Position numbers and translations under genes: made by a program
Part shown: piece after piece, positions 1 through 10,502 of the stretch
Layout: every line of letters starts with the position of its first letter
How positions within the stretch are numbered: the stretch's first letter is position 1
Source: Sepiola atlantica
Lineage: Eukaryota > Mollusca > Cephalopoda > Sepiida > Sepiolidae
Assembly: GCA_963556195.1 (NCBI GenBank)
Contig: OY744531.1
Coordinates: 50,978,200-51,042,199, forward strand
Length of the DNA: 64,000 bases
Reading direction: 5' to 3'
Notes under the pieces: model-generated
Told to the model about the DNA's origin: nothing
The model's database searches: none
Seen by the model: only the letters and a program-made list of their open reading frames with translations

Positions 1-175
1 TCTACCACATTGCAATCCATCAATATCGAAATAGGCAGACCACCCTGTTTGTTAATAGTGTTTTGGATGAAGTATGAAATGTTTTCCTGAATAACTAGTA
101 TTATATCATGTTAAGAGCTCTAGTATTATACACTATTGAGCTACTACATAAACCTTCCTGTGAACCTTAAGAGAT

Positions 176-176
<1 letters not shown>
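1..176. other. Unique AT-rich sequence, nothing recognised
   Basis: I see no coding signature, splice-flanked exon or repeat here. It would be intron or 5' flank of the RGS gene. Confidence 0.5.

Positions 177-208
<32 letters not shown>
177..208. repeat. (TA)n microsatellite
   Basis: About 16 TA units directly abutting the left arm of the foldback element that follows. Confidence 0.95.
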
Positions 209-214
<6 letters not shown>

Positions 215-610
215 ATAATATAAAATGAAGTAATAAAATAAGGTGCCAATAAAATTTTATTAGAATTCAAAGTTCAAGTAAAGTATCTGATTATGTTTTT
301 CAAAGTGTATGACTTGGATGGATTATATAGTTAAGTCTATATAATCCATCCAAGTCATAAAAGTATGTTTTTGGGTTGATATATTTGATGTTATATATTT
401 TTATGTATTTTTGTATATAGTTTTATATATTTTCAAAGTTTAATTTTATTACCTGTAGTGGTATAACTGCGGTAATGGTCCTCTGAAGAGAAGAATTATC
501 TCTGAAAACTCATGAGCTAAGGACTTTAAGATACTTTGCTTGAACTTTGAATTCTAATAAAATTTGATTGACATCTTATTTTATTACTTCATTTTATATT
601 ATAATATTAA
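205..610. repeat. Foldback element with ~80-bp inverted arms
   Basis: The arm at 208-289 is the reverse complement of 529-609 with only a few mismatches. Both hold AATGAAGTAATAAAATAAG and TTAGAATTCAAAGTTCAAG. Inside is a second, perfect 23-bp inverted repeat (308-330 against 337-359, loop of 6). There is no ORF. A foldback-type nonautonomous DNA element is the simplest reading. Target duplications could not be defined because the left side runs into (TA)n. Confidence 0.8.
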
Positions 611-702
611 TGCTCTATCCAGTATATTGAGCTTCAGTTTTTATCCGGATGTTTCACTAATTATAAGATATTAGTTGACGCTTATATCTTTTGTTGGATT
701 GC

Positions 703-705
<3 letters not shown>

Positions 706-780
<75 letters not shown>
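706..780. repeat. (TA)n microsatellite
   Basis: About 37 TA units with a single G at 770. Produces spurious YIYIYI reading frames on both strands. Confidence 0.97.
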
Positions 781-889
781 ATTTATTTAATAAATATTTT
801 TATATTCACAGACATTCATGTTTCATCTTTGTTAAGACTAATCATATACAGCTTACATGCCGACCACTCATCACGAACCTCAGACCACA

Positions 890-1050
890 ATTTGCCATTT
901 TAAACTCGCCAGTAAATTGGGCATTAATGTTATTTTCCATTTTTGTAAAATGGTAACCCAGTTCACCGTTAGTGTATATCATTCCTACACCTGCACAAGC
1001 TGCTGTGTCAGAATTTTCTCTGGGTGCACTATTCCACCATATAGCATTAG
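890..1050. repeat. Dispersed repeat, copy 1
   Basis: Shares a degenerate block with 2530-2690. Both contain TGCACAAG-TGCTGT, AATTTTCT and GGGTGCACTAT in the same order and spacing. The (TA)n at 706-780 precedes it. Not identified as a named family. Confidence 0.55.
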
Positions 1051-1225
1051 CTGACAAACCCAGCGAGACCACTGCATGAATGAGAAGGAAATATATTATA
1101 TTTATTTTTATGATATACCAAATTTCCAAGAAGATTCAATTGCAAGGGAAACAATCTTGGATTTTTGCAAAACATAAACCTTATCTTTTCATCAGAGTGC
1201 TTGCTCCTATGAGAAGCAAATATTA

Positions 1226-1230
<5 letters not shown>

Positions 1231-1270
<40 letters not shown>
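1231..1270. repeat. (TA)n microsatellite
   Basis: Twenty TA units. The stretch from 1271 to about 1840 shows no gene or recognisable repeat. Confidence 0.95.
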
Positions 1271-1274
<4 letters not shown>

Positions 1275-1841
1275 TATCTGGTCAGATTTTCAAAGTTAGA
1301 CCTAAATAGTAATGAATTGACGAAATCGATATTTTATTCTAACTAGCCAGTCATGCTTGAATATTTACTTGCCATGAATAAATAAAATTCCAATCATTTT
1401 CATCATTTAGATATTCTATCCGAACCAAGAATTTTTTCATCGATGGAAATATGCAGAGATTCACTGTTTGTTATGAATCAAAAATTCAAAATGGCGTCTA
1501 CATTCGCTAGGTAATTACTTAGCCAAAAGATTATTTTCATTTACAAAGCACACACCTACTTTCTCAACATAGACATTGATCACTTTCATGAATTTAGAAA
1601 TGACACCAAAAACAATTGTGCAGTAGGATACAATTAACATTCATTGACAACTCAAACATAAATTCATGTCAAACATTTTCTACAGAAAAACAGTGGTAGA
1701 TTGGTTTATTGCCGGTCTCTTTTTTCTAATCCAGACAATCAAACCCAAGTTTAAATTTTTGATTGACAACAAGGCTCCACCTACAAACAACATGCTACAA
1801 AACTAAATGAGATGTTTTCAAAAAAGCTCCCTTTTTAAAAA

Positions 1842-2430
1842 AGGCTCATAGAAAGTGTCTTATTATACATCTTTTAGCATAATGTGATGATTAAACAATT
1901 ACACTAATAATTGTACCACATCTGACCTCTGAATATTTGACAGTTACACTAATCATTGTACCACATCTGACCTCTGTATTTTAGCAATTACACTAATCAT
2001 TTTACCACATCTGACCTCTGTACTTTACCAATTACACTAATCATTGTACTACATCTGACCTCTGAATATTTACCAATTACATTAATGATTGTACTACATC
2101 TGACCTCTGAATATTTACCAATTACATTAATGATTGTACCACATCTGACCTCTGTACTTTACCAATTACACTAATCATTGTACCACATCTAACCTCTGTA
2201 CTTTAGCAATTACACTAGTCATTGTACCACATCTGACCTCTGTACTTTAACAATTACACTAATCAGTGTACTACATCTGACCTCTGAATATTTAGCAATT
2301 ACACTAATCATTGTACCACATCGGACCTCTGTACTTTTGCAATTACACTAATCAGTGTATCACATCTGACCTCTGAGTATTTAACAATTACACTAATCAT
2401 TGTACCACATCGGACCTCTGTACTTTAGCC
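1842..2430. repeat. 44-bp minisatellite array
   Basis: Twelve to thirteen imperfect copies of a 43-47-bp unit built on CAATTACACTAATCATTGTA and CCACATCTGACCTCTGTA. A leader (AGGCTCATAGAAAGTGTC, 1842-) precedes the array. The same leader plus about three units recurs at 4262-4430. Confidence 0.93.
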
Positions 2431-2529
2431 GTAGAATGGAATTGTTTATACACTTTATTATAATGGAATCATTTTTGTTTATCATCTAACGTTTTCATTC
2501 TTGGTAGAAGTTTTTGTGGAATTCTGGCA

Positions 2530-2690
2530 GTCGGGTTGTGGACAAAGAAGCATTCACTCTTTTCAAACCCAAATCTTTTTTTACCATTATTTTAAAATGA
2601 TGATACCTTTCATTATTCGTATATATAACTCCTGCATTGCACAAGGTGCTGTTTCAAAATTTTCTGTGGGTGCACTATCTCACTATCAAA
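2530..2690. repeat. Dispersed repeat, copy 2, next to exon A
   Basis: Paralogous to 890-1050. It ends some 45 bp before the exon A acceptor, so the polypyrimidine tract of the exon lies just beyond the repeat edge. Confidence 0.5.
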
Positions 2691-2733
2691 CGTCATTTAC
2701 CGAACCTTTATTTGTTTTCCTTTTCTTTTGCAG

Positions 2734-2785
2734 ACTCCATGTTTTTGGCCCTCTCGAAGTGGAGAACCAGAAAATACTGATTATG
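2734..2785 (+). CDS. RGS7: RGS7-like exon A (DEP-DHEX junction)
   Basis: A 52-nt exon between a pyrimidine-rich acceptor (CTTTTCTTTTGCAG) and the donor GTAAGC. Read from phase 0 it gives TPCFWPSRSGEPENTDY plus one base, completed by exon B to Ala. R7 RGS proteins have a matching block just after the DEP domain, ending EPENTDYA. Differences from the vertebrate form I recall (YFWPSNCWEPENTDYA): Cys for Tyr before FWPS, and a Gly where a Trp precedes EPENTDY. A longer overlapping ORF (2501-2866) is in another frame and is not the coding frame. Phase joins exactly to exon B across an intron of about 8.5 kb. Confidence 0.92.
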
Positions 2786-2790
2786 GTAAG

Positions 2791-3940
2791 CAGATCTTTC
2801 GTTTTATCCATCGTAAAGTCCCTTTGTACAGTGAGAATATTTGATATTCTATTTAATCAAGCTTAGCCACGGTTTTTACAGAGAAATTAAATTAATTTTC
2901 AACACGCATACTGGTTGTTAAGATATGCTATGTATTGATTTGTAATACAGACACATGTCAGAAATTCAAAGACAGTTAAGAAGCCATGGGAGACAAAGAC
3001 GTATCATTTATTAATAGGTTGTCTACGACAAACAAATACAGTAAATGAGACATGTAAGACATACAGGTTAAACATATAGAATATGGATGCACAAAAATGT
3101 AAAAAGGAAGGGATGCATTAAGCACAAAGCTAAGCCTTACATTTTTCCATGGATTGTAAATGGATGTGGCAATGTCTTTTCTCCCCATAGCATGTCTGAA
3201 AGACAGATGATGACGAAATCCGGTCTTAACTATCGATCACAGAATCTTGTGTTCACCATGGGATTCGGGGAAGACTCAAAGGTGGATAACTCTGTTCTGA
3301 AGGCAAGTTTCTCTCTAAGGGAAATAACTCTGGTCTCGACACCTATTTTAAAATCTCATAAGAATCTGTTAAATAGTTCTGGAGTTATAGTGTAGTAGTG
3401 TTAAATAAAATTTTATTAAATAGAAGTTATCTATTTAAATTTTAATTGGTCTGCCAGAAAAAGTTACTATTATCTGTTGATTGAAATGATATGACTGGTA
3501 TGGTTTTGAAGAATGTGATAGGTTTTTGACTTTTCTGCTGATTGTTACTGTTTCAATTTAATACAGATGAGCATCATATCTATGAGGATGTAAATGAAAG
3601 TTACGGATACTAGCAAATATACCGGTCCTCCATGTACAAAAATTTAATGTAATAATGTAATAATATATTTATTCACAGGAGTGTTGATTATATGTATGAA
3701 AATAAAACAATAAAATTATAAATCAATAATACCAGAAAATTATTTATTAAACCCTGTATTTTTTAGATAATTATGGATATTTAACATCTCGTTTAATTGA
3801 TCAGGGACATTCATTTGGGTATATAACAAACAGTGCAACTTTTATAAAGACTACAGTTGTTTTGATGGAAATCCAACCTGTAGATGTAGAAAGTGTTAAA
3901 TGTATTAATATCATAATCATAAACCAATTCATATGTTAGT
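2791..3940. other. Intron sequence without recognised features
   Basis: AT-rich, with short ORFs lacking family signatures (for example 3087-3395). One molluscan-type motif, AAGGGAAATAACTC, occurs at about 3317. No repeat family assigned. Confidence 0.45.
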
Positions 3941-3942
3941 AC

Positions 3943-4043
<101 letters not shown>

Positions 4044-4074
4044 ATCTAGGCAGCATCTCTTGCAGGCAAGTACT

Positions 4075-4452
4075 GTTGAATATAAGAGACAACTCATGTC
4101 TAGATATCCTTTGGTAGATCCTTTCAATAGTCCGAATCAGGATCTTAGTTTCGGAGGGGAATTGGTTGATGAATTTGCCATAGTTTGGATTTAAAGTACT
4201 TGAGAGACAAATCCAAACTATGGCAAATTCATCTGCCAATCCCCCCCCCCCCCCGAAACTAAGAAGGCTCATAGAAAGTGTCTTATTATAAATCTTTTAG
4301 CAGAATGTGAAGATTTAACAATTACATTAATAATTGTACCACATCTGACCTCTGAATATTTAACAGTTACACTAATCATTGTACCACATCTGACCTCTGA
4401 ATATTTAGCAATTACACTAGTCATTGTACATGAGTTGTCTCTTATATTCAAC
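4075..4452. repeat. Nested inverted repeat
   Basis: A perfect 24-bp inverted repeat (4075-4098 and 4429-4452) encloses a second one (4144-4192 and about 4209-4263) with arms containing TTTGCCATAGTTTGGATT. The right inner arm has expanded to a run of 14 C at 4241-4254. The 4262-4430 interval carries the minisatellite otherwise found at 1842-2430. Confidence 0.85.
4262..4430. repeat. 44-bp minisatellite, short second copy
   Basis: The leader AGGCTCATAGAAAGTGTC and about three units match 1842-1990 nearly base for base. It is placed within the nested inverted repeat. Confidence 0.9.
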
Positions 4453-4454
4453 AT

Positions 4455-4509
4455 TATATATATATATATATATATATATATAATGAGTGTGTGTGTGTGT
4501 GTGTGTGTG
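4455..4509. repeat. Compound (TA)n-(GT)n microsatellite
   Basis: Fourteen TA units then about eleven GT units: the inverted counterpart of 3943-4035. Confidence 0.93.
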
Positions 4510-4807
4510 CGCCTACATGTGTCATGCACTGTATATATGATACACTAAAGAGACTAATGAACTGTTTCTACATAATTTAGAACATTTTTATATACAAATG
4601 AATTTTAAAAGAAATCTCTATGTAAAGTATAAGGTTAAGATTTGGGGGTTAATTACATATAATTGAGAAGGTAGATGTGTTAAGATCTAGAAATGATAGC
4701 CGACTCAGTAAAGTTACGGCACAAATAAATGATTTGTAACGTACATGGGAGGAATTCTTTCGACCCCAACAAATTGCTGGTCGCAATCTCTTCAACAAAA
4801 GATTTGT

Positions 4808-5492
4808 AAAAAGCTCTTGTTGTGTCGATGACATGCAGCAGTATTGTTCCAATAAAAATGAATGTCTCTTGTTGTGTCGATGACATGCAGCAGTATTGTT
4901 CCAATTAAAATGAATGGCTCTTGTTGTGTCGATGACATGCAGCAGTATTGTTCCAATTAAAATGAATGGCTCTTGTTGTGTCGATGAGATGCAGCAGTAT
5001 TGTTCCAATTAAAATGAATGGCTCTTGTTGTGTCGATGACATGCAGCAGTATTGTTCCAATTAAAATGAATGGCTCTTGTTGTGTCGATGACATGCAGCA
5101 GTATTGTTCCAATTAAAATGAATGTCTCTTGTTGTGTCTATGACATGCAGCAGTATTGTTCCAATTAAAATGAATGGCTCTTGTTGTGTCCATGACATGC
5201 AGCAGTATTGTTCCAATTAAAATGAATGGCTCTTGTTGTGTCGATGACATGCAGCAGTATTGTTCCAATTAAAATGAATGGCTCTTGTTGTGTCGATGAC
5301 ATGCAGCAGTATTGTTCCAATTAAAATGAATGGCTCTTGTTGTGTCGATGACATGCAGCAGTATTGTTCCAATTAAAATGAATGGCTCTTGTTGTGTCGA
5401 TGACATGCAGCAGTATTGTTCCAATTAAAATGAATGTCTCTTGTTGTGTCGATGACATGCAGCAGTATTGTTCCAATTAAAATGAATGGCTC
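4808..5492. repeat. 52-bp minisatellite array
   Basis: About 13 highly uniform copies of a 52-bp unit containing CTCTTGTTGTGTCGATGACA and GCAGCAGTATTGTTCCAATT. Because 52 is not a multiple of 3, the minus-strand reading cycles through three frames yet stays open (4649-5008). That ORF is a by-product. The array ends abruptly at a LINE fragment. Confidence 0.95.
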
Positions 5493-6190
5493 ACACCTTG
5501 AGGAAGCCCCCGTTTTGATAGGCTTCTAGGACTGACCTTCACTCTAGACCTAAAATGTAAGACTTACATCAAATCCGTTGCCAAGGTCGCTAAAATAATG
5601 GTTGGATCATCTTACCACTTTAAAAAGTATCTCACTCCTGACACGATCCTCTACCTGTATAAAAGTCAAATACGTCTTAAGATGGAGTACCTTCTCTGCT
5701 CAGAACACCCCTTTCTGTCTTGATAGTACAAGACCGGCTTCACTATCTAGTGGAGGATATACTCTTCTTCACCTTAGAGCCTCTTTTTCATAGAAGAGAC
5801 GTTGCTGGTCTTTTTCTACACTATCGTTATTTTGATGAAAGGTGCTCGACTGAGCTTCAATCTATGCCCCCCCCCCTCTGTAAAATTTTTACAACGAAAA
5901 CTCGTCTAGCTACAACTACTGTTAATAAATTCCTTTTCCATGAGCAAAGTTTCTTTCCTAGAACTGCCCGTCTGTAGAACACAGTACCACGGGGCTACTC
6001 CCCGACTGACTATAACATTGCCGTTTTCAAGTCCAATGTAAACAAATTCTTGTTGAGCCGTCCTCTTAAATAATTAATTTCTGACCAGTTACAACCATTG
6101 TTACTAACCTTCTCAGTGTTTTACCGTCTACCTCTCAAACTCAATAACCCTTATCTTTGAGTGACCTGTGGGCCTTGATTAGAGGTGACT
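5493..6190 (+). pseudogene. LINE reverse-transcriptase C-terminal remnant (LINE family A)
   Basis: The broken + strand reading gives KTYIKSVAKVAKIMVGSSYH, LTPDTILYLYKSQIR and later TKTRLATTT, FPRTARL. This is the region after the RT palm in a CR1/Jockey-like element. The same protein is recognisable on the minus strand at 23035-23690 and more weakly at 31075-31420 and 61555-62010. Several frameshifts, stops and a C-run (about 5867) show that it is dead. The tail around 6150-6190 (TTGAGTGACCTGTGGGCCTTGAT) is shared with the other copies. Confidence 0.75.
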
Positions 6191-6404
6191 CATTTGTATA
6201 AAAACAAAAAAGAAGTAATTCGACATATGTCGCTGTAGAAGGCGAAGGGGAAGGGTAATATTTTCAAAATAATTTTTAGAGATGGTTATTTGAAAATAAA
6301 GCATTTTTAGATAATACTGTTTCAGGTTAGTCCATGGAAATTTTCACGATTCCACTTAGTAATAATAATAATTCATTATTTAAAAAAAACTTTGATGGCA
6401 TATT

Positions 6405-7250
6405 ATTGTTAGTTGTATTAAGTTACAGAGTAGATAAATTCACACTGGATTGAGAGTGACAGTTACCAAGACCAAAGTGATGATCAGTGGTTGTAGTGTT
6501 GGAAAGCCTTCTGAAAGCAATTTGCGGAAATTGAGTTGTATCCAACTCAATTTTTTGTGGTACCTGTAAGCATTGCGTACACAAGAAGTGCAGTGGAATT
6601 ACAGGTAGGTTGAAAGATGATCACCAGTTAAAGTGCAAGAAGAGTAAGACAACGAAGATGGATGAGAACTCCAATGTGGAGAAAGTATATTTGGATGGTG
6701 AAGCTATTGAGGTTGTTCAGAAGTTTTGTTATCTTGGTGATATCGTTGAAGCACAGGGGTGGTGGTGCTAGTGTGATTGCAAGAGTACGGAGTAGATAAA
6801 GTAAGTTTATGAAACTTCTGCCATTATTAACCAGCAGAGCGTTTTCACTGTCGACCAAGGGAAGATTCTATCAGGCATGTGTACATTGTGTGATGATGTA
6901 TGGAAATGAAACCTGACCAGTGAGCGTTGAGGACATGCGTTGCATGGAGAGAAATGATAGGAGAATGATAGATAAATATGTAATGTGATTCTTAAAAACG
7001 AACTTAGATCTGATGACCTCAGAGAAAGATTAAATCTAGACATCATATGGGGATGTGTGCAGAACAAGAAACTTCGGTGATATGGCCACATTGAAAGAAT
7101 GGATAAGAGTTATTCGGTTAGCAGATGTAGAACAGTTGAAGTAGCAGTTACAGTTTACAGGGGAAAGCTAAAGAAAACATGGGAGGAAGTGATAAGGATG
7201 CGAACTGACACTGCTACCTCAACTGTTCTATATTTACTAACTCATAAACT
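6405..7250 (+). pseudogene. LINE remnant with a PHD/zinc-knuckle-like segment
   Basis: The + strand shows, across frameshifts, SNSIFCGTCKHCVHKKCSGI then FCYLGDIVEA, a LINE post-palm block with TKGRLYQAC-like and MYG-like degenerate pieces. LRSDDLRERLN, YGHIERMDK and KKTWEEVI follow at the end. YLGD, GHxERM and KTWxEVI typify the C-terminal part of RTE-like reverse transcriptases. The Cys-x2-Cys-x4-His-x2-Cys cluster at about 6555-6600 is an added zinc-binding-like motif. Stops and frameshifts make it non-functional. Confidence 0.75.
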
Positions 7251-7324
7251 CTCATCCATTGTTTCAATGTAACAAAACAAAGTTTATTCTGCACACATCT
7301 CTCTATACTGTCTATGTTGTGCCA

Positions 7325-7420
7325 TGTGATCTTCCAGAAGGTTGGAGGTTACATCGGCTGAAACGTTGTGAAAATAAAATGCAAGGTGAGAACAGTAGTA
7401 TGAATAATACAAGTAAATGT
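7325..7420 (+). repeat. Tail of the GAAACGTT foldback SINE-like family
   Basis: GGAGGTTACATCGGCTGAAACGTT-type block followed by GAGAACAGTAGTATGAATAA. It matches the 3' part of the copies at 24000, 30040, 35697 and 45366. Confidence 0.7.
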
Positions 7421-7549
7421 TAGGTTTCTAAAAGTTTAAAAAAATCAAAGAACAAATTTTTTCCCTTTTTTATTTTTATTAAAATTCTTCTTCCTTAATA
7501 AATATTAAACTCATAAATTTATTTTATATTTGAACAAGAGACTCCGTTG

Positions 7550-7790
7550 TTATGGTCACGATTAAAGAATGAATGAGAGTCCTTGGGTTAGTAGAGTTGA
7601 GTTAGAAGGGTCAGTAGGCAGGGGAAAGGCAAGGAAAACATGGGGGTGGGTAAGTGATAAGGATGGATTCGAGAGAAAGAGGAATAAATAAAGATCTGGC
7701 CAGAGACAGATTAATTTGGAAGTCAATTTCTAAAAGCCGTCCAACACATGCCAGCATGTAAAATGGATGTTAAGACGAATATGCTGATGA
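7550..7790 (+). pseudogene. RTE-like LINE 3' end fragment
   Basis: Degenerate + strand frames read GRGKARKTWG, then a peptide resembling RGINKDLARDR and a tail with CCAGCATGTAAAATGGATGT. A reverse-strand relative lies at 54355-54500. Only the last ~70 codons and 3' UTR remain. Confidence 0.65.
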
Positions 7791-7859
7791 GCTTAATACA
7801 ACAAGCAAAAATAATGTTCATTTTAAACAATATTATTAGTTTAGGTCACAATATGATAC

Positions 7860-8140
7860 TATCGTTTGCCGGGGCCTTGACCGGATCTTGGGAACGGCAC
7901 CCAAATGTATTTGTTGTTATCACCCGTGAGCAATCATTGTTGGATGATAGTGTGTCCGCGCCGTGGGGACGTGTTTGGAAGGGTGGTTAGCGTCCTGGCA
8001 CGGTAACAAGCTCTCGGAGTGGTAACAATAGGCACATCCCTTTAATGAAAGGGTTAGTTATTCCCGGCTGGGTATTTCGTCGGCTTGCTGGCTGTTTGTT
8101 TGGCTGGCATGCTGGACTGGCTGGGACCGCATTTTCGTTG
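7860..8140. other. GC-richer island of unknown origin
   Basis: Noticeably richer in G and C than its surroundings, with CCGGGGCC and CCGCGCCGTGGGGACG. No ORF above 80 codons, no splice-flanked exon, no repeat I recognise. Perhaps part of an unidentified mobile element. Confidence 0.4.
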
Positions 8141-8503
8141 ATATTTTATTAGTCTTTTTGGTAGACTAAATCGTCTGTCCTATAACACTAACATTCATTA
8201 TCGCTTTAATTAATTGTCTTAATTAAATGAATTTTACGATTTACTCAATTCGCAATTGTAATTTTTTGTCTGCTGCAATCTGATGGGCTAAGTGCTTCAG
8301 ATTGGTTTTTGTTCATAAAAAAGGCAAATAGAGATTATTCTCTATATAATATCTATCTTTTTTAACAGCTCGATCTGTAGAAAGACAGACTAAAAATAAG
8401 AAACCATGTTAATTTATGATCTCAAATCGACACCGTTTTTTATATGCTTTCTTATTTTCTCAGGTCTGAGCATTGCTCGCAGAAGATATCTTCTTTCGTG
8501 TAA

Positions 8504-8508
<5 letters not shown>

Positions 8509-8543
<35 letters not shown>
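8509..8543. repeat. (TA)n microsatellite
   Basis: About 17 TA units. Confidence 0.95.
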
Positions 8544-8545
<2 letters not shown>

Positions 8546-8885
8546 CTTGTTCAAATTATATTGAAATAAATTTAAAAGTATAGAATCTTCACGTTCACGA
8601 ATGGTTGCTAGTGAAATTTGGTCCAAAGTATTTTTTTATACATGAACTGATCGGGATAGTAATTTGGAGAAAATTTATAAATAAAAAAAAAAACTTTCTA
8701 TTTTGGGTATGAAGGGGAGGTAAAAAAAACACTAAAGCATTTAAATATTTCATAACTATAAGTGGAGTCAGAGTTTCTGAGCTGACATTGCTAGAAATAA
8801 CAATTTATCATTGCTACATTATTTACCATTACTACTAATTTACCATTGCTACATAAAAATGAACACTGCTGAAGTAGTGTTGGAT

Positions 8886-9115
8886 TTAACCCTTAAATGC
8901 TTTTTGTTTCAAATATGACACATTCCAACAAAATGCCTATTTAATATAATATTCAACGAAAATGTGTCAAACTGCAACTTGTTTCACATCTGCAACGAGC
9001 CTGTTGACAAGTGTAAGTAGGTATTAGTATGATGTTGAATCAGCACACCCGCTAAATAAGTAATCAGTATCTTCGATGTCAAACCAATATAAAAAATAAA
9101 GCATTTAAGGGTTAA
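8886..9115. mobile_element. TTAA MITE (piggyBac-like ends), ~230 bp
   Basis: Flanked by TTAA at 8886-8889 and 9112-9115. The termini begin CCCTTAAATGCTTT on both strands (14 of 14), followed by A/T-rich similarity. TTAA duplication with CCC... termini is the hallmark of piggyBac-superfamily nonautonomous elements. No transposase. A lone copy of the right end recurs at about 9371-9396. Confidence 0.85.
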
Positions 9116-9370
9116 TTAACACTAACCTTAAGTCAGGGAAATGTAAACAGAATTGTTTCATTTAATATCGGTACTAATTGACTGTTCGGCGACGGCTCAG
9201 CCATTTCCCGTTTGTTTCGTAAATCAAAATCGTAAACATTCGGGCCGATATGGATCTCCAGCTATAGTACCGTAAATCTTTATCAGACAACAATGAAGTT
9301 ATTTTTTTTTTTTGTGAGGACAGGGAAAAAATACTTCAGAGAAGGCAACTCTTTGTGCATTTAGTTAAGT

Positions 9371-9396
9371 AAAAAATAAAGCATTTAAGGGTTAAA
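9371..9396. mobile_element. Solo right end of the same TTAA MITE
   Basis: AAAAAATAAAGCATTTAAGG followed by GTTAA, identical to the right terminus of the element at 8886-9115. No matching left end nearby. Confidence 0.6.
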
Positions 9397-10007
9397 TAAT
9401 AATTTTTGTCAGATTCTAGATAATCTATAAAATTGAAAACATCTTCAGTATTCCTTTGACAAATTAGTACGCACAGTTGTTGTTCCTTTCCTTCAAAAAC
9501 TGTCACTCCCAATTTAGTTTCATAACTTATATTCAAGTATAATTCCTATTTTCTCTTGAGTGAGAATTAAACTTTCTTTCGGGAATAAAAAATCCCCACA
9601 TCCTTTGAGGAATATACTCTCAACATTGTATTGCACATGCAGGCTTTTGATCAGTTTTCCAGATCTGAGAAGAGAAAGAAGCCTGATAAACTCCATCGAT
9701 AATTTGCTCATACTTCAAATGAGCATCTTAAATCATAAGGATTTTCTGGATCTCACGTGGGACTCTTGTCAGATTTAGTTACACCTCTTTTCTGATTATC
9801 CCGAGTATTCACGACATAGGCATTCTGAACAGTTTTTTTATAATTGCGTCTTATATTTGCGTTCTATCACCAAAACAAAATTTACTAGCCCAAGATGCTT
9901 TGCTCACTGATAATTTCCTGTTTTCGATGAGTTTCAAGAACCTTTACTGATAAGTCTCGCTCTATTATGTTTATTTCTTATTATTCACTATTTTTATTTT
10001 ACTATTT

Positions 10008-10046
<39 letters not shown>

Positions 10047-10500
10047 GCAATTGTGCAATTGTGCAATTATGGTGTGTTTTAGTGACTATTTTCAAAATAT
10101 AACCGAACACGTTTAGTTTATTTCTGTATTGTGTTCAAAATTTTAAATTGAAACGGATAGTGAGAAAAATGCATTTTTTTCCTGATGATTGTAAATGATT
10201 TCATTTGAAAAGTAAAAGGACTTATTATTTTGCTATCTAATTTACATACATGTTTGTGGTGTGTACAGGCACACATATGTAAGTTATATGACTATGCCTA
10301 TAACTATATCATTATGCTGAAACAAAAAGAGATTCCCTATTTACTTACCTCTCCACAAGATTTTATAAGTGGGGAAAATTCAGATACCCCAAAATCGGCA
10401 CTCTGGTTGATTTTACTACTTGTATATTTTTATTTTGTCCGTTGAACCTAAGAAATAAACTAACACATCACTGTATCGAGATGGCGATCAAAGGTGAGTC
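9397..10500. other. Intron sequence; (TATT)n tract, otherwise unassigned
   Basis: A (TATT)n run lies at about 10007-10045. Short ORFs on both strands (9336-9778) show no family signature. Nothing else is recognised. Confidence 0.45.
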
Positions 10501-10502
10501 AT

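Noticed and set aside
675..1271. ORFs with long YIYIYI stretches here and at 3811, 8414, 15481, 16511, 19776, 20793, 51589 and 52355
   Set aside because: They are (TA)n tracts read in frame, open on both strands, with no conserved sequence outside the repeat.
2501..2866. 121-codon ORF covering exon A
   Set aside because: It reads exon A in the wrong frame; the frame that joins exon B is different.
4649..5008. 119-codon minus ORF with a repeated peptide
   Set aside because: Product of the 52-bp array cycling through three stop-free frames.
4808..5492. CRISPR-like regular repeats
   Set aside because: The units are contiguous with no variable spacers, and the genome is eukaryotic.
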